Assembly (NCBI GenBank): GCA_900545175.1
Contig: UQYF01000011.1
Location: 1 to 64,000 of the forward strand
Origin: an uncultured Eubacteriales bacterium
GTDB taxonomy: Bacteria; Bacillota; Clostridia; Lachnospirales; Lachnospiraceae
Length of the DNA stretch: 64,000 nucleotides
Direction of reading: 5' to 3'
In this document: piece after piece, positions 35,048 to 43,440 of the stretch
How the letters are laid out: each line of letters begins with the position of its first letter
How positions within the stretch are numbered: position 1 is the first letter of the stretch
Position numbers and translations under genes: made by a program
The notes under the pieces: model-generated
The model's database searches: none
What the model was told of the DNA's origin: nothing
What the model saw: the letters and a program-made list of their open reading frames with translations, nothing else

Positions 35048-36637
35048 ATGCTTTACGGAATACTGGTTGTATCTGCGGTTATTTTTCTATGTATACTCGC
35101 AAACAAGTTTTCCGACAAATTCGGCATGCCCACTTTAATATTATTCATGTTTATCGGTATGCTTTTCGGAAGCGATGGAATTGTGAAGATACCTTTTGAC
35201 AATTATGAGCTTGCCGAGCGTGTGTGCTCAATAGCGCTCATATTCATCATGTTTTACGGCGGTTTTAATACCAAATGGAAGCTTGCGCGCCCTGTAGCCG
35301 CAAGAGCCGTCCTGCTCTCAACTGCCGGCGTTGCAATAACAGCGGGTGTTACAGCCGTCTTGTGCCATTTTGTCCTTAGATTTTCAATGGCTGAGAGTTT
35401 TTTAATCGGTGCAGTATTGTCCTCGACTGACGCAGCGAGTGTGTTCTCAATACTCAGGCAGAAGAAGCTCAATTTAAAAGACGGAACAGCTTCTCTTCTT
35501 GAGATGGAGAGTGGAAGCAACGACCCTATGTCTTATATGCTTACCGTTATAGGAATCGGGCTTGTAGGCGCAGGTGAGACCGGAAACATAGCATGGAATA
35601 TTTTTTCACAACTGACATTCGGTTCTCTTGTGGGAATTGTATTTGCGATAGCGACCATACTCATTCTCACCAAAACCAATGCAGTCACCGATGGTCTTGA
35701 CACGATATTCATGATAGCTGCCGTTTTGTTCTGTTATGCAGCATCTGAGCTTGCCGGTGGCAACCAGTATTTAAGCGTATACTTTATGGGTATTATAATA
35801 GGTAACAGCAAAATCAAAAATAAAAATATCCTTATTCCTTTTTTTGACGGAGTAACAAGCCTTGCACAGATACTTATTTTCTTCCTGTTAGGTCTTTTGT
35901 CTTTCCCTCACAGGATGCCACAGATTATCCTTCCGGCACTTGCGATAGTTGTAATTCTGACACTCATAGCAAGACCTATTGCGGTATTTGCAATCATGCT
36001 TCCTTTCAAATCAAGTATCAGGCAGTGCCTGCTCGTATCATGGGCAGGTCTTAGAGGTGCCGCATCATCCGTGTTTGCAATCATGGTCATATCAAGCGGA
36101 GCCAATATCTCTTATGACCTTTTTCATATCGTATTCATGGTTTCTCTCTTCTCTGTTGCAATTCAGGGAACCTTGCTTCCGGCGGCTTCAAAGAAGCTTG
36201 ACATGGTTGATGAGAGTGCCGATGTCCGCAAGACATTCAACGACTATCAGGAGGAATCCGCAATCACGCTCATGCGAATGTTCATACCGGATGGACACAA
36301 CTGGGTCAATAAAATGGTCAAAGAAGTCAACATGCCAACCGGCTCTCTCGCCATTATGATTAAAAGAGGCAAGGAGAATATTGTAACGCGCGGTGACACA
36401 GTAATACGAGCCGGAGACAATGTAATACTCAGCGTTCCGGCTTACGAACCGACATCCAATGAGCAGCTTGAAGAGACACATATCGACAAGAATAATCCTT
36501 GGTGCGGCAAAACAATCGCAGAGCTTAATCTTCCGCCGAATGAGCTTATAGCAATGATTATACGCCACAATGAGAATCTGATACCTGACGGCAAGACTGT
36601 CATCGAGGACGGCGATGTAGTTGTTACATATAAGTAA
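35048..36637 (+). CDS. Potassium/proton antiporter (CPA1 family, NhaP2/CvrA-like)
   Basis: This 529-residue protein has about 12 membrane helices (1-385) and a cytoplasmic regulatory tail with a TrkA_C (RCK-C) domain (about 430-529: NMPTGSLAIMIKRGKENIVTRGDTVIRAGDNVIL). The transport core has GAVLSSTDAASVFSIL and ESGSNDPMSYM, typical of cation/proton exchangers. It probably exports K+ or Na+; such tails often bind cyclic di-AMP or nucleotides. GGAGG lies about 9 bases before the ATG. It is a single gene, divergent from feoA. Confidence 0.85.
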   Translation: MLYGILVVSAVIFLCILANKFSDKFGMPTLILFMFIGMLFGSDGIVKIPFDNYELAERVCSIALIFIMFYGGFNTKWKLARPVAARAVLLSTAGVAITAGVTAVLCHFVLRFSMAESFLIGAVLSSTDAASVFSILRQKKLNLKDGTASLLEMESGSNDPMSYMLTVIGIGLVGAGETGNIAWNIFSQLTFGSLVGIVFAIATILILTKTNAVTDGLDTIFMIAAVLFCYAASELAGGNQYLSVYFMGIIIGNSKIKNKNILIPFFDGVTSLAQILIFFLLGLLSFPHRMPQIILPALAIVVILTLIARPIAVFAIMLPFKSSIRQCLLVSWAGLRGAASSVFAIMVISSGANISYDLFHIVFMVSLFSVAIQGTLLPAASKKLDMVDESADVRKTFNDYQEESAITLMRMFIPDGHNWVNKMVKEVNMPTGSLAIMIKRGKENIVTRGDTVIRAGDNVILSVPAYEPTSNEQLEETHIDKNNPWCGKTIAELNLPPNELIAMIIRHNENLIPDGKTVIEDGDVVVTYK

Positions 36638-36664
36638 GACATGCGCATATGTTATATACAAAAT

Positions 36665-36731
36665 AAAACCCCATGCCAATGAGCTAAGACAAATCGTATT
36701 TTGCTATCTCATATAATCGACATGGGGTTTT
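36665..36731. terminator. Bidirectional terminator between antiporter and M28 peptidase
   Basis: AAAACCCCATG (36665-36675) and CATGGGGTTTT (36721-36731) pair perfectly, with a further inner stem ATGAG/CTCAT. A- and T-runs lie on both sides. Confidence 0.85.
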
Positions 36732-36760
36732 TATCACTTTTATTCTTATCCTTTTATTCT

Positions 36761-37981
36761 TTACTCTTTTCTCTTTCTGAACAGATACTCGTCAAGCTGC
36801 TTTTTTATGTCATCCGGAATCTCTCTTGAGACAGGACACACAGCCGCATTTGCAAAACGCTCTGTAAAGAGTGTAAGAAAATCAATATCCTTCTCTAACT
36901 GCTCCATAGACATCACGTCCATAAGGTCATAACGGCAATGAATCGGTGCTACATTATTGCCGGCAATACGTGCAAAGGATACTGCCGGTACACCACTGTC
37001 TGCAAACGGTGTCGAATCGCTTGAGTATACACCCGTCCTTGACGCCACAGGGAAACCTACCTCTGCTGCCATATAGGAAATATAATGTGACAGCTTGTTC
37101 TCGGCAGATACACAGGCGATAAATTTTCCCATATAAGTTCCTATCATATCAAGATTGATATTAAACACTATATTTTCAAGCTCATCCTTATGTTCCTTCA
37201 CATATGCCTTAGAACCTAAAAGACCTCTCTCCTCGCTTCCACAGAACACAAAGCGGAGTCCATAATTTAATTTTTTGTCCTTAAGCTTCTCCATTATTCC
37301 AAGAAGTCCCGCACAGCCGCTCATATTATCATATGCGCCGTGAGACAATGTAGTTGAATCATAATGCGCACTCAGCACAATGTACTCATCCCTGACACCC
37401 GGAAGCTGTGCAATTACATTGTGTGATTCTCCGTCATACTCCTTCTGCTTCACTTCAAGTCTTATATTCTTCACATTATCCTTTACAAGCTTTACCGCTT
37501 CAGCCGAATTGATCATGGCACACAGAAGCTTCTTCTGCTCTCCGACAACAGCTTCACGCAAATCTCTCTGCTCAATATCTTTGTCCGGATAGTGGATATT
37601 TCCGTACTGGAAAAGAATCGCCTTGGCTCCGGCTTTTACAAGGTCCTGATATGTAAAATATGAAATGCCGCCCAAATCCATGAGAACGACTTTATCCTTT
37701 GCTCCTGCGACAGACACTTTATCCGTTCCCGGCATATAGTAGAGTTCTCCATCCACTTCGCCGCTTCCGCAGCAGGTAAATGCCTTACATTCAATCTCCT
37801 GTCCATCTGCGTAAAGATGCGCCTCCTCTATATCTCCCATTGCCACACGAAAGCCTTCTATCCACGATTTTACGCCAAGCCCCTCACACTGCTCCTTAAG
37901 ATATTTGGCGACCTTTAATTCTTCACTTGTTCCGCTTGAATGTACAAAATCCGTATTTTCAAATATGCTCTTCAAATTCAT
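36761..37981 (-). CDS. M28 family zinc aminopeptidase
   Basis: This protein of about 406 residues has the M28 metal-site pattern: His in LSAHYDSTT, bridging Asp in GAYDNMSGCAG, Glu-Glu in CGSEERGLLGS, Asp in INLDMIGT and a final His in PIHCRYD. A PA-like insert (about 90-180) lies before the catalytic part. No signal peptide is present, so it probably acts on peptides in the cytoplasm. The ATG at 37981 (GAGGAG 9 bases upstream) is preferred; an ATG three codons earlier abuts that site. Confidence 0.85.
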   Translation of the reverse strand: MNLKSIFENTDFVHSSGTSEELKVAKYLKEQCEGLGVKSWIEGFRVAMGDIEEAHLYADGQEIECKAFTCCGSGEVDGELYYMPGTDKVSVAGAKDKVVLMDLGGISYFTYQDLVKAGAKAILFQYGNIHYPDKDIEQRDLREAVVGEQKKLLCAMINSAEAVKLVKDNVKNIRLEVKQKEYDGESHNVIAQLPGVRDEYIVLSAHYDSTTLSHGAYDNMSGCAGLLGIMEKLKDKKLNYGLRFVFCGSEERGLLGSKAYVKEHKDELENIVFNINLDMIGTYMGKFIACVSAENKLSHYISYMAAEVGFPVASRTGVYSSDSTPFADSGVPAVSFARIAGNNVAPIHCRYDLMDVMSMEQLEKDIDFLTLFTERFANAAVCPVSREIPDDIKKQLDEYLFRKRKE

Positions 37982-38008
37982 ATATCTCATCTCCTCTTCT
38001 TGGAATTT

Positions 38009-38113
38009 TTATAAAGATTAGGGTGTTAAAACATGCTCTGTCAGCTTAAATGCGTATAACAAGTTATACACCCATATACCAAATTACATGCTTTGACACC
38101 CGAACCTTATAAA
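38009..38113. repeat. Dispersed palindromic repeat, copy 1
   Basis: GGGTGTTAAAACATGC (38021-38036) and ACATGCTTTGACACCC (38086-38101) are inverted arms (13 of 16). Flanks GATTA and the following AACCTTATAA are shared with the copy at 62810-62898, as is an inner ATGCGT/TA-rich part. It lies between the secDF terminator and the M28 gene. Confidence 0.55.
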
Positions 38114-38152
38114 ATAAAAACCGGGACACAGAGGCAAGCCACCATGTCCCGG
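38114..38152 (-). terminator. secDF terminator
   Basis: CCGGGACA and TGTCCCGG (minus strand 38152-38145 and 38128-38121) pair perfectly around a 16-nt loop and are followed by TTTTTATTTT. Confidence 0.8.
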
Positions 38153-38192
38153 CATACAAAACGCAGGGGCTTACCCCATTGTCCCAAAGCAT

Positions 38193-40445
38193 TTAGTTGT
38201 CTGCTTTCTTAACACCCTTCTTAAGCACATACCAGAGTGCGCCTGTGATACATACTGATGAATAGCCTCCGCAGATAATACCTACCATAAGAGGTGCAGC
38301 AAACTCACGTATTGCGCTCACTCCCAGTATAAACAGGATTACAACCATGACAAATGTTGTGAGAGTTGTATATACTGAACGTCTCATTGTCTGTGAGATA
38401 CTTGTATTTACAATCTCAGCAAGGTTAGCCTTGCTCATCTGTCCAAGATTCTCTCTGATACGGTCAAAGATAACGATTGTGGCATTGATTGAATAACCTA
38501 CGATTGTGAGCATACATGCAATAAATGTATTTCCGAGAGTTATTCTTGCAACCGCATAGAAGCCTGCAACTACAAGCACATCATGCAGGAGTGCAAGCAC
38601 TGCACTTCCCGCAAAACGGATATCCTTGAATCTGAACCAGATATAAATAAGCATACAGATAGTAGCTATGATAACCGCAACAACTGCATCTGTCTTCATC
38701 TCGTTGCTGACTGCACCCGAAATGTTCTCTGTGAGTATTGAGCTCTGCTCAACGCCATACTTCGATGTTAATAAAGCTTCAAGTGCTTCTCTCTGCTCTA
38801 CCGAAAGGTTGTTTGTCTTAAATACAACATCATTTCCGCCCTGTACCTTCTGCTGCTGTACAGTGGAATCACCAATTGCTGCTACGATATCAGGAATGAT
38901 TGTGCTCTCAATCTCAGCCTGTGAGTAATCCTGATTGAAGGTAACCGTTGTTGATGTACCACCCTTGAAATCAAGACCATAGTTGAACATTCCTTTGCCG
39001 CGCGCACCGTTTACAGACACAGTTACAATGCCTATAAGTATAAGCACTGCAGAGATACAGAAGAAGATATTCTTCCTTCCGATAAAGTTAAATGTCTTTG
39101 TCTGTCTTACAACACCATAGAGATTCTCGTTCTTAGCACCAAAGTCATAGAATAACTTGAGAAGTAATCTTGTGACAACAAGCGCTGTAAACATTGATAC
39201 AATAATACCTATTGCAAGTGTGTAAGCAAATCCCTTTACGGCACCTGAGCCCTTAAGTCCAAGAACGAAGGCTGCGATAAGGGTTGTGATATTTCCATCA
39301 AAAATAGCTGAAAATGCCTTATTGAAACCAATCTTCATGGCTGACTGTACAGTCTTGCCTGTTCCAAGCTCTTCCTTGATACGCTCGAATATAATTACGT
39401 TCGCATCAACCGCCATACCGATTGAAAGGATAATACCTGCGATACCCGGAAGTGTGAATGTAAGACCTGCCACATTGATGATGATAAGCACAAGCATTGT
39501 GTAAATGCAAAGTGCTATGCTGGCTGCAAGTCCCGGTATGCGATATACAATAATCATGAATAAGATAATTATTGCAAGACCGATTGTTCCTGCTAAAAGG
39601 CTTGTACGGATAGCATCCTGGCCAAGCTTAGCTCCTACGACCTGTGAACGTACTTCCTCAAGCTTGACAGGAAGAGCACCTATTCTGATTGTAGATGCAA
39701 GATTATCTGCAGACTCATAATCAGACATACCGTTGATAACGGCATTTCCGTCTGTTATATGTGCACTTACTCTTGGAACACTTATGAACTCATTATCATA
39801 GTAGATACCTATGGTATAACCATTCTCATAAGCTGTCTTTGTAGCATCGGAGAACTTCTGTGCTCCTTCGTCATAGAGATTAAGCTCTACAACGAACTCT
39901 CTTCCGCCTGTGCTTGTCTGCTGTGCACCTGCTGTAGCAGTCTTCACATCTGCACCGGTTAGAAGTATGCAGCCGTCTGCCTCTAATTCCTCGATTGTCT
40001 TATTGAGGGTATACTTATACTTTATTGTCTGTCCATCATCGGATAATGCGAGAGCACCTGTATAGTTATCATTTCCGTCAGAGCCCTTCTGGACTATAAA
40101 ATAAAGCTCACCTGGCTTACCCATCTGTGTAAGCACTTCATTTGCATCTGTGACACCCGGAATCTCTATTGTAATACGGTTAGAGCCTTCCTGATAAACT
40201 TCGGCATCAGGAGTATATCCTTCTGCTCTCTTTTGAAGAATATATGTAGCATCCTTCAAATCCTGGCTGTCAACATCGTCACCAACTGCCTCATAAGTGA
40301 TGCTGACACCGCCTGCAAGGTCAAGACCAAGCTTAATTCCAGACATGCTTCCGTCCTTTGAGCTGCCCCATCCAAAGACTACCGTGTATGCAAGAAAAGC
40401 GATTACGGCAACCCATGCAAGAGACTTCAAAATCTTCTTAACCAT
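38193..40445 (-). CDS. secDF: Fused protein-export subunit SecDF
   Basis: This 750-residue protein joins SecD (about 1-440) and SecF (about 450-750). It has twelve membrane helices in two RND-like sets, with the SecD motif GLDLAGG near the start and the SecF motif YGLDFKGGTSTTV. It uses the proton gradient to help Sec-dependent export. The ATG at 40445 is favoured by AGGA 10 bases upstream; the longer frame has no site. It follows scfB, an arrangement known from other Clostridia where SCIFF genes lie near sec genes. Confidence 0.93.
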   Translation of the reverse strand: MVKKILKSLAWVAVIAFLAYTVVFGWGSSKDGSMSGIKLGLDLAGGVSITYEAVGDDVDSQDLKDATYILQKRAEGYTPDAEVYQEGSNRITIEIPGVTDANEVLTQMGKPGELYFIVQKGSDGNDNYTGALALSDDGQTIKYKYTLNKTIEELEADGCILLTGADVKTATAGAQQTSTGGREFVVELNLYDEGAQKFSDATKTAYENGYTIGIYYDNEFISVPRVSAHITDGNAVINGMSDYESADNLASTIRIGALPVKLEEVRSQVVGAKLGQDAIRTSLLAGTIGLAIIILFMIIVYRIPGLAASIALCIYTMLVLIIINVAGLTFTLPGIAGIILSIGMAVDANVIIFERIKEELGTGKTVQSAMKIGFNKAFSAIFDGNITTLIAAFVLGLKGSGAVKGFAYTLAIGIIVSMFTALVVTRLLLKLFYDFGAKNENLYGVVRQTKTFNFIGRKNIFFCISAVLILIGIVTVSVNGARGKGMFNYGLDFKGGTSTTVTFNQDYSQAEIESTIIPDIVAAIGDSTVQQQKVQGGNDVVFKTNNLSVEQREALEALLTSKYGVEQSSILTENISGAVSNEMKTDAVVAVIIATICMLIYIWFRFKDIRFAGSAVLALLHDVLVVAGFYAVARITLGNTFIACMLTIVGYSINATIVIFDRIRENLGQMSKANLAEIVNTSISQTMRRSVYTTLTTFVMVVILFILGVSAIREFAAPLMVGIICGGYSSVCITGALWYVLKKGVKKADN

Positions 40446-40521
40446 TTCCTTAATTTCCTTTCGCATATGCTTATTTATAGATAACCGCAAAACCATATCA
40501 TAGTCATCCGGCACTTGATAA

Positions 40522-40551
40522 TTTATATCATCTTGTAACTATCCGGTGCAA
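40522..40551 (-). promoter_or_regulatory. Putative secDF promoter
   Basis: On the minus strand TTGCAC (40551-40546), an 18-bp spacer and TATAAA (40527-40522) lie about 75 bp before the secDF start, in the gap after scfB. Confidence 0.4.
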
Positions 40552-40600
40552 AATATGTTTTTACGATTAGCTAATGCTTAGTTATATATCCGAAACAGAG

Positions 40601-41971
40601 TTATTCCTCACTCTGCTCATCGGCAAGTGCTGCCTTTATCATTATAGCGCACTCAACTCTCTTTCTCTCCATCTCACAGCCGACTTCATAAGAATCATTG
40701 ATATTTCCATGGAAATTGTAGGAGTTAGCTGCACATCCGCCGCTGCAGAAAAGCTTAGCAAAGCAGTCCTTGCACTTAGGCTTTGAATATACATTACACT
40801 GCTTAAATTCTTCACAGATATTCTTCTTGACTATACCGTCATCCACATTTCCGAGAAGGAAATCCTCATTTCCTACAAACTGGTGGCAAGGATACAGATC
40901 ACCCCAAGGCGTAACCGCAAGATACTCTGTTCCAGAACCACATCCTGAAAGTCTCTTGTACACGCAAGGACCTCCTGTGAGGTCTATCATAAAGTGGAAG
41001 AAATTAAAGCCTCTTCCCTCTTTCTCTCTCTTAATCATCTCGACGGCAAGCTTGTCATATTCCTCGAAAATCTGTGGCAGGTCTTCTGACCTTAATGCAT
41101 ATCCATCTTCCGGAGATGCCACTACAGGCTCCACCGAAATCTGCTTAAAGCCCTGATCTGCAAGACTTAACACATCATTTGAAAAATCAAGATTATAATG
41201 TGTAAATGTACCTCTTACATAATAGTTAGTCTGGTTACGGCTCTCGGCAACCTTCTTAAACTTAGGCATAATGAGGTCATAGCTTCCCTTGCCATTGCGG
41301 AAGGGTCTCATTCTGTCATGAACCTCTTTACGTCCATCAGTGCTAAGAACAATGTTACCCATCTCTTTATTTACGAAATCAAGAATCTCGTCATTTAAAA
41401 GAACGCCGTTGGTTGTAAGTGTAAATCTGAACTTCTTATTGTTAGCCTCTTCTATCGAACGACCATACTCTACAAGCTGCTTTACGACCTCCCAGTTCAT
41501 AAGAGGCTCGCCGCCAAAGAAGTCAACCTCAAGGTTCCTTCTGATTCCCGAATTGGCAACGAGGAAGTCAAGAGCCTTCTTTCCCACTTCAAAGCTCATA
41601 AGCGCTCTTCTTCCATGATACTCGCCTTCCTCAGCAAAACAGTACTGACATGCTAAGTTACAATCATGTGCAATATGTAAACACAGAGCCTTTACAACCG
41701 GCTGACGGTTCTTAAAGCTGTCTATGTAATTCTCATAAATATCCTCAGTAAAAAGAGAACCGGCATCCTTAAGCTCGGTTATCTCGTCATAAGCTTCCTT
41801 GATATCATCCGCCTTATACTTGTCTCCAAGCTTGGTATTAATCTCATCGAGATTCATATTCTCGTACATAGGTATCATATCGTATACAATATCATCGACA
41901 ACATGTACTGCACCGCTGTTGACATCTAATAATATATTATACCCGTTATTTTTATACTGGTGTACCATCAT
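40601..41971 (-). CDS. scfB: Radical SAM/SPASM thioether maturase of the SCIFF peptide
   Basis: This 456-residue enzyme acts on the SCIFF peptide encoded just upstream, forming thioether cross-links. The N-terminal 85 residues fit a PqqD-like peptide-recognition domain (HQYKNNGYNILLDVNSG). The radical SAM motif is CNLACQYC (Cys104, 108, 111), followed by the GGEPLMNW motif. The C-terminal SPASM part contains about ten Cys (CVYKRLSGCGSGTEY, LYPCHQ, CKDCFAKLFCSGGCA) for auxiliary Fe-S clusters. The start at 41971 has AGGAAGG 5 bases upstream. It is 178 bp from scfA. Confidence 0.93.
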   Translation of the reverse strand: MMVHQYKNNGYNILLDVNSGAVHVVDDIVYDMIPMYENMNLDEINTKLGDKYKADDIKEAYDEITELKDAGSLFTEDIYENYIDSFKNRQPVVKALCLHIAHDCNLACQYCFAEEGEYHGRRALMSFEVGKKALDFLVANSGIRRNLEVDFFGGEPLMNWEVVKQLVEYGRSIEEANNKKFRFTLTTNGVLLNDEILDFVNKEMGNIVLSTDGRKEVHDRMRPFRNGKGSYDLIMPKFKKVAESRNQTNYYVRGTFTHYNLDFSNDVLSLADQGFKQISVEPVVASPEDGYALRSEDLPQIFEEYDKLAVEMIKREKEGRGFNFFHFMIDLTGGPCVYKRLSGCGSGTEYLAVTPWGDLYPCHQFVGNEDFLLGNVDDGIVKKNICEEFKQCNVYSKPKCKDCFAKLFCSGGCAANSYNFHGNINDSYEVGCEMERKRVECAIMIKAALADEQSEE

Positions 41972-42015
41972 AATTCCTTCCTGAAATAAACTAAATTTCA
42001 CCTTAACCGCAATAG

Positions 42016-42047
42016 ACCGGATAGCCGTCCTCAGACAGCCGTCCGGT
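42016..42047 (-). other. Hairpin between scfA and scfB (1)
   Basis: Two 14-nt arms (42016-42029 and 42034-42047; ends ACCGGA and TCCGGT) pair in 13 positions with wobble pairs around a 4-nt loop. It has no U-tract. It may attenuate or shield the transcript between the peptide and maturase genes. Confidence 0.5.
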
Positions 42048-42065
42048 TCATTGCTTGTGGCATAT

Positions 42066-42089
42066 AATGTGCTGTAAATTCAGCACATT
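42066..42089 (-). other. Hairpin between scfA and scfB (2)
   Basis: AATGTGCTG and CAGCACATT pair perfectly around a 6-nt loop, 60 bp after the scfA stop. Together with hairpin 1 it may set the ratio of peptide to enzyme mRNA. Inference. Confidence 0.5.
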
Positions 42090-42149
42090 ACATATGTAAT
42101 ACATTTCACATATAATGCATGTACAATGTATTATATTATCAATGCCTGA

Positions 42150-42290
42150 TTATTTGTTCTCACAGCTCTGATTTCCTACTGTGCAGGATGTCTTACATGC
42201 TGACTGGCATGATGTCTGGCATTCGCCACATCCACCCTTCTTCATGGACTCCTTAAGATTTCTTGTGTTGATTGTCTTAACGTGCTTCAT
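42150..42290 (-). CDS. scfA: SCIFF (six-cysteine-in-forty-five) ribosomal peptide precursor
   Basis: The reading frame gives 46 residues: MKHVKTINTRNLKESMKKGG leads into a core with six Cys at 21, 24, 28, 32, 36 and 43 (GGCGECQTSCQSACKTSC...QSC). This fits the SCIFF family (MKHxKTINT start, six Cys in about 45 residues), the near-universal Clostridia peptide. The ribosome site AGGAGGTG is 8 bases before the ATG. The maturase scfB is next downstream. The final product and role of SCIFF are unknown in general. Confidence 0.95.
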   Translation of the reverse strand: MKHVKTINTRNLKESMKKGGCGECQTSCQSACKTSCTVGNQSCENK

Positions 42291-42323
42291 GAAAAACACC
42301 TCCTTTATAAAATAGCTCCATAG

Positions 42324-42351
42324 ATTATATCACATATTATTTTAATTTAAA
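42324..42351 (-). promoter_or_regulatory. Putative scfA promoter
   Basis: On the minus strand TTTAAA (42351-42346), a 16-bp spacer and TATAAT (42329-42324) preceded by TGTGA lie 34 bp before scfA. It suggests that scfA can be transcribed apart from the upstream gene. Confidence 0.5.
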
Positions 42352-42381
42352 AGCTTTTTTTATCAGCTGATATATTTTCTT

Positions 42382-43404
42382 CTATCTGTAATAATTTCCC
42401 CAGTTATCAATTATATCTTTTGCCTCATTAATGCCAAGTCCTGTAATATCTCTGAGTTCCTTTATGGCACTGACGGCATCCCCTGCAGCAACTAAGCTGT
42501 TAATTCTATCCATATCTGCCTTTAAAACCTTCGTTCCACCTATAAAAGCGCACTCATCACCATTGCTGTAGAATGTACTTGCTGCATATGTCTGATTTGG
42601 AACTGGGCCTGCATTATTTACAGGAGCATATGAGTCAGTCTGTGGCATATCGGCTGCATTGTTATCTCCTCCTGCAGTTGCACCATTCTGCGCTGCCGCA
42701 TAACCGCTGTTGTATGCAGCCTGCTGTGCTTCAGCCTTCTTTTTCTTGTTGGACTTTCTCACAAAATGAATGACAATAATCAAAATTTCAAGTACAATAA
42801 GCCCGATTCCTGCATAAACCATCATGCCTGCCGACTTCAAATCCTTAATCTCAAGGCATATAGGAAGGAGGTATTCTTCAAAATCATCTCTGTCACTGCT
42901 GTCAAACCACTCCATATCCTCGAACCACTCTACCATGTACTCATATCCTTCACCGTCAAGCTTCTGGATATTTCCTGTAGCAGCAAATTCATCATCTGTA
43001 AAAGAATCCGTATCGTCCACTAAATATGACCATGTATCATCTGCTATTCTGTCAAACTCCGGCTTATCATCACTGCTGACTTTGACAGCCATATAATATG
43101 TATCGTCACCTTCAAAAACAGGAATGATGTAATAATAATGATATGTCTTTCCTGTAACATTGCCCGTCTTAGAATTCTTTGTAGTTGTCTCAAGTGTTCC
43201 AAATGTATCAAGCACTGCGTATATATCTGTCTTGATACCATCTCCGATTTTTATATCGGATGCATCGACATCATATATATCATATGTGCCTGTAAATGCC
43301 GACTTGATATTCTCTTTGTTCGCAATAAGTGTCATTACACCAAATAACAGAATAACCATAGCCACTGAAAACCATCCGCCTTGATTAGACCTTACTCTTT
43401 TCAT
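42382..43404 (-). CDS. Two-helix membrane protein with L7/L12-like C-terminus (DUF6709-like)
   Basis: This 340-residue protein has membrane helices at about 11-28 and 198-218. The part between is acidic and aromatic (YDIYDVDASDIKIGDGIKTD, YYYIIPVFEGDD), expected outside the cell and similar to the DUF6709 family. After the second helix come a Lys-rich stop-transfer (KSNKKKK), a long Ala/Asn/Gly/Pro linker, and a final domain (about 290-340) with IKELRDITGLGINEAKDII, the helical pattern of the ribosomal L7/L12 C-terminal domain. Its function is unknown. It lies between tldE and scfA. GGAGAG precedes the ATG. Confidence 0.7.
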   Translation of the reverse strand: MKRVRSNQGGWFSVAMVILLFGVMTLIANKENIKSAFTGTYDIYDVDASDIKIGDGIKTDIYAVLDTFGTLETTTKNSKTGNVTGKTYHYYYIIPVFEGDDTYYMAVKVSSDDKPEFDRIADDTWSYLVDDTDSFTDDEFAATGNIQKLDGEGYEYMVEWFEDMEWFDSSDRDDFEEYLLPICLEIKDLKSAGMMVYAGIGLIVLEILIIVIHFVRKSNKKKKAEAQQAAYNSGYAAAQNGATAGGDNNAADMPQTDSYAPVNNAGPVPNQTYAASTFYSNGDECAFIGGTKVLKADMDRINSLVAAGDAVSAIKELRDITGLGINEAKDIIDNWGNYYR

Positions 43405-43440
43405 ATTTCTCTCTCCTACCTGATATTATTTGTGATAAAT

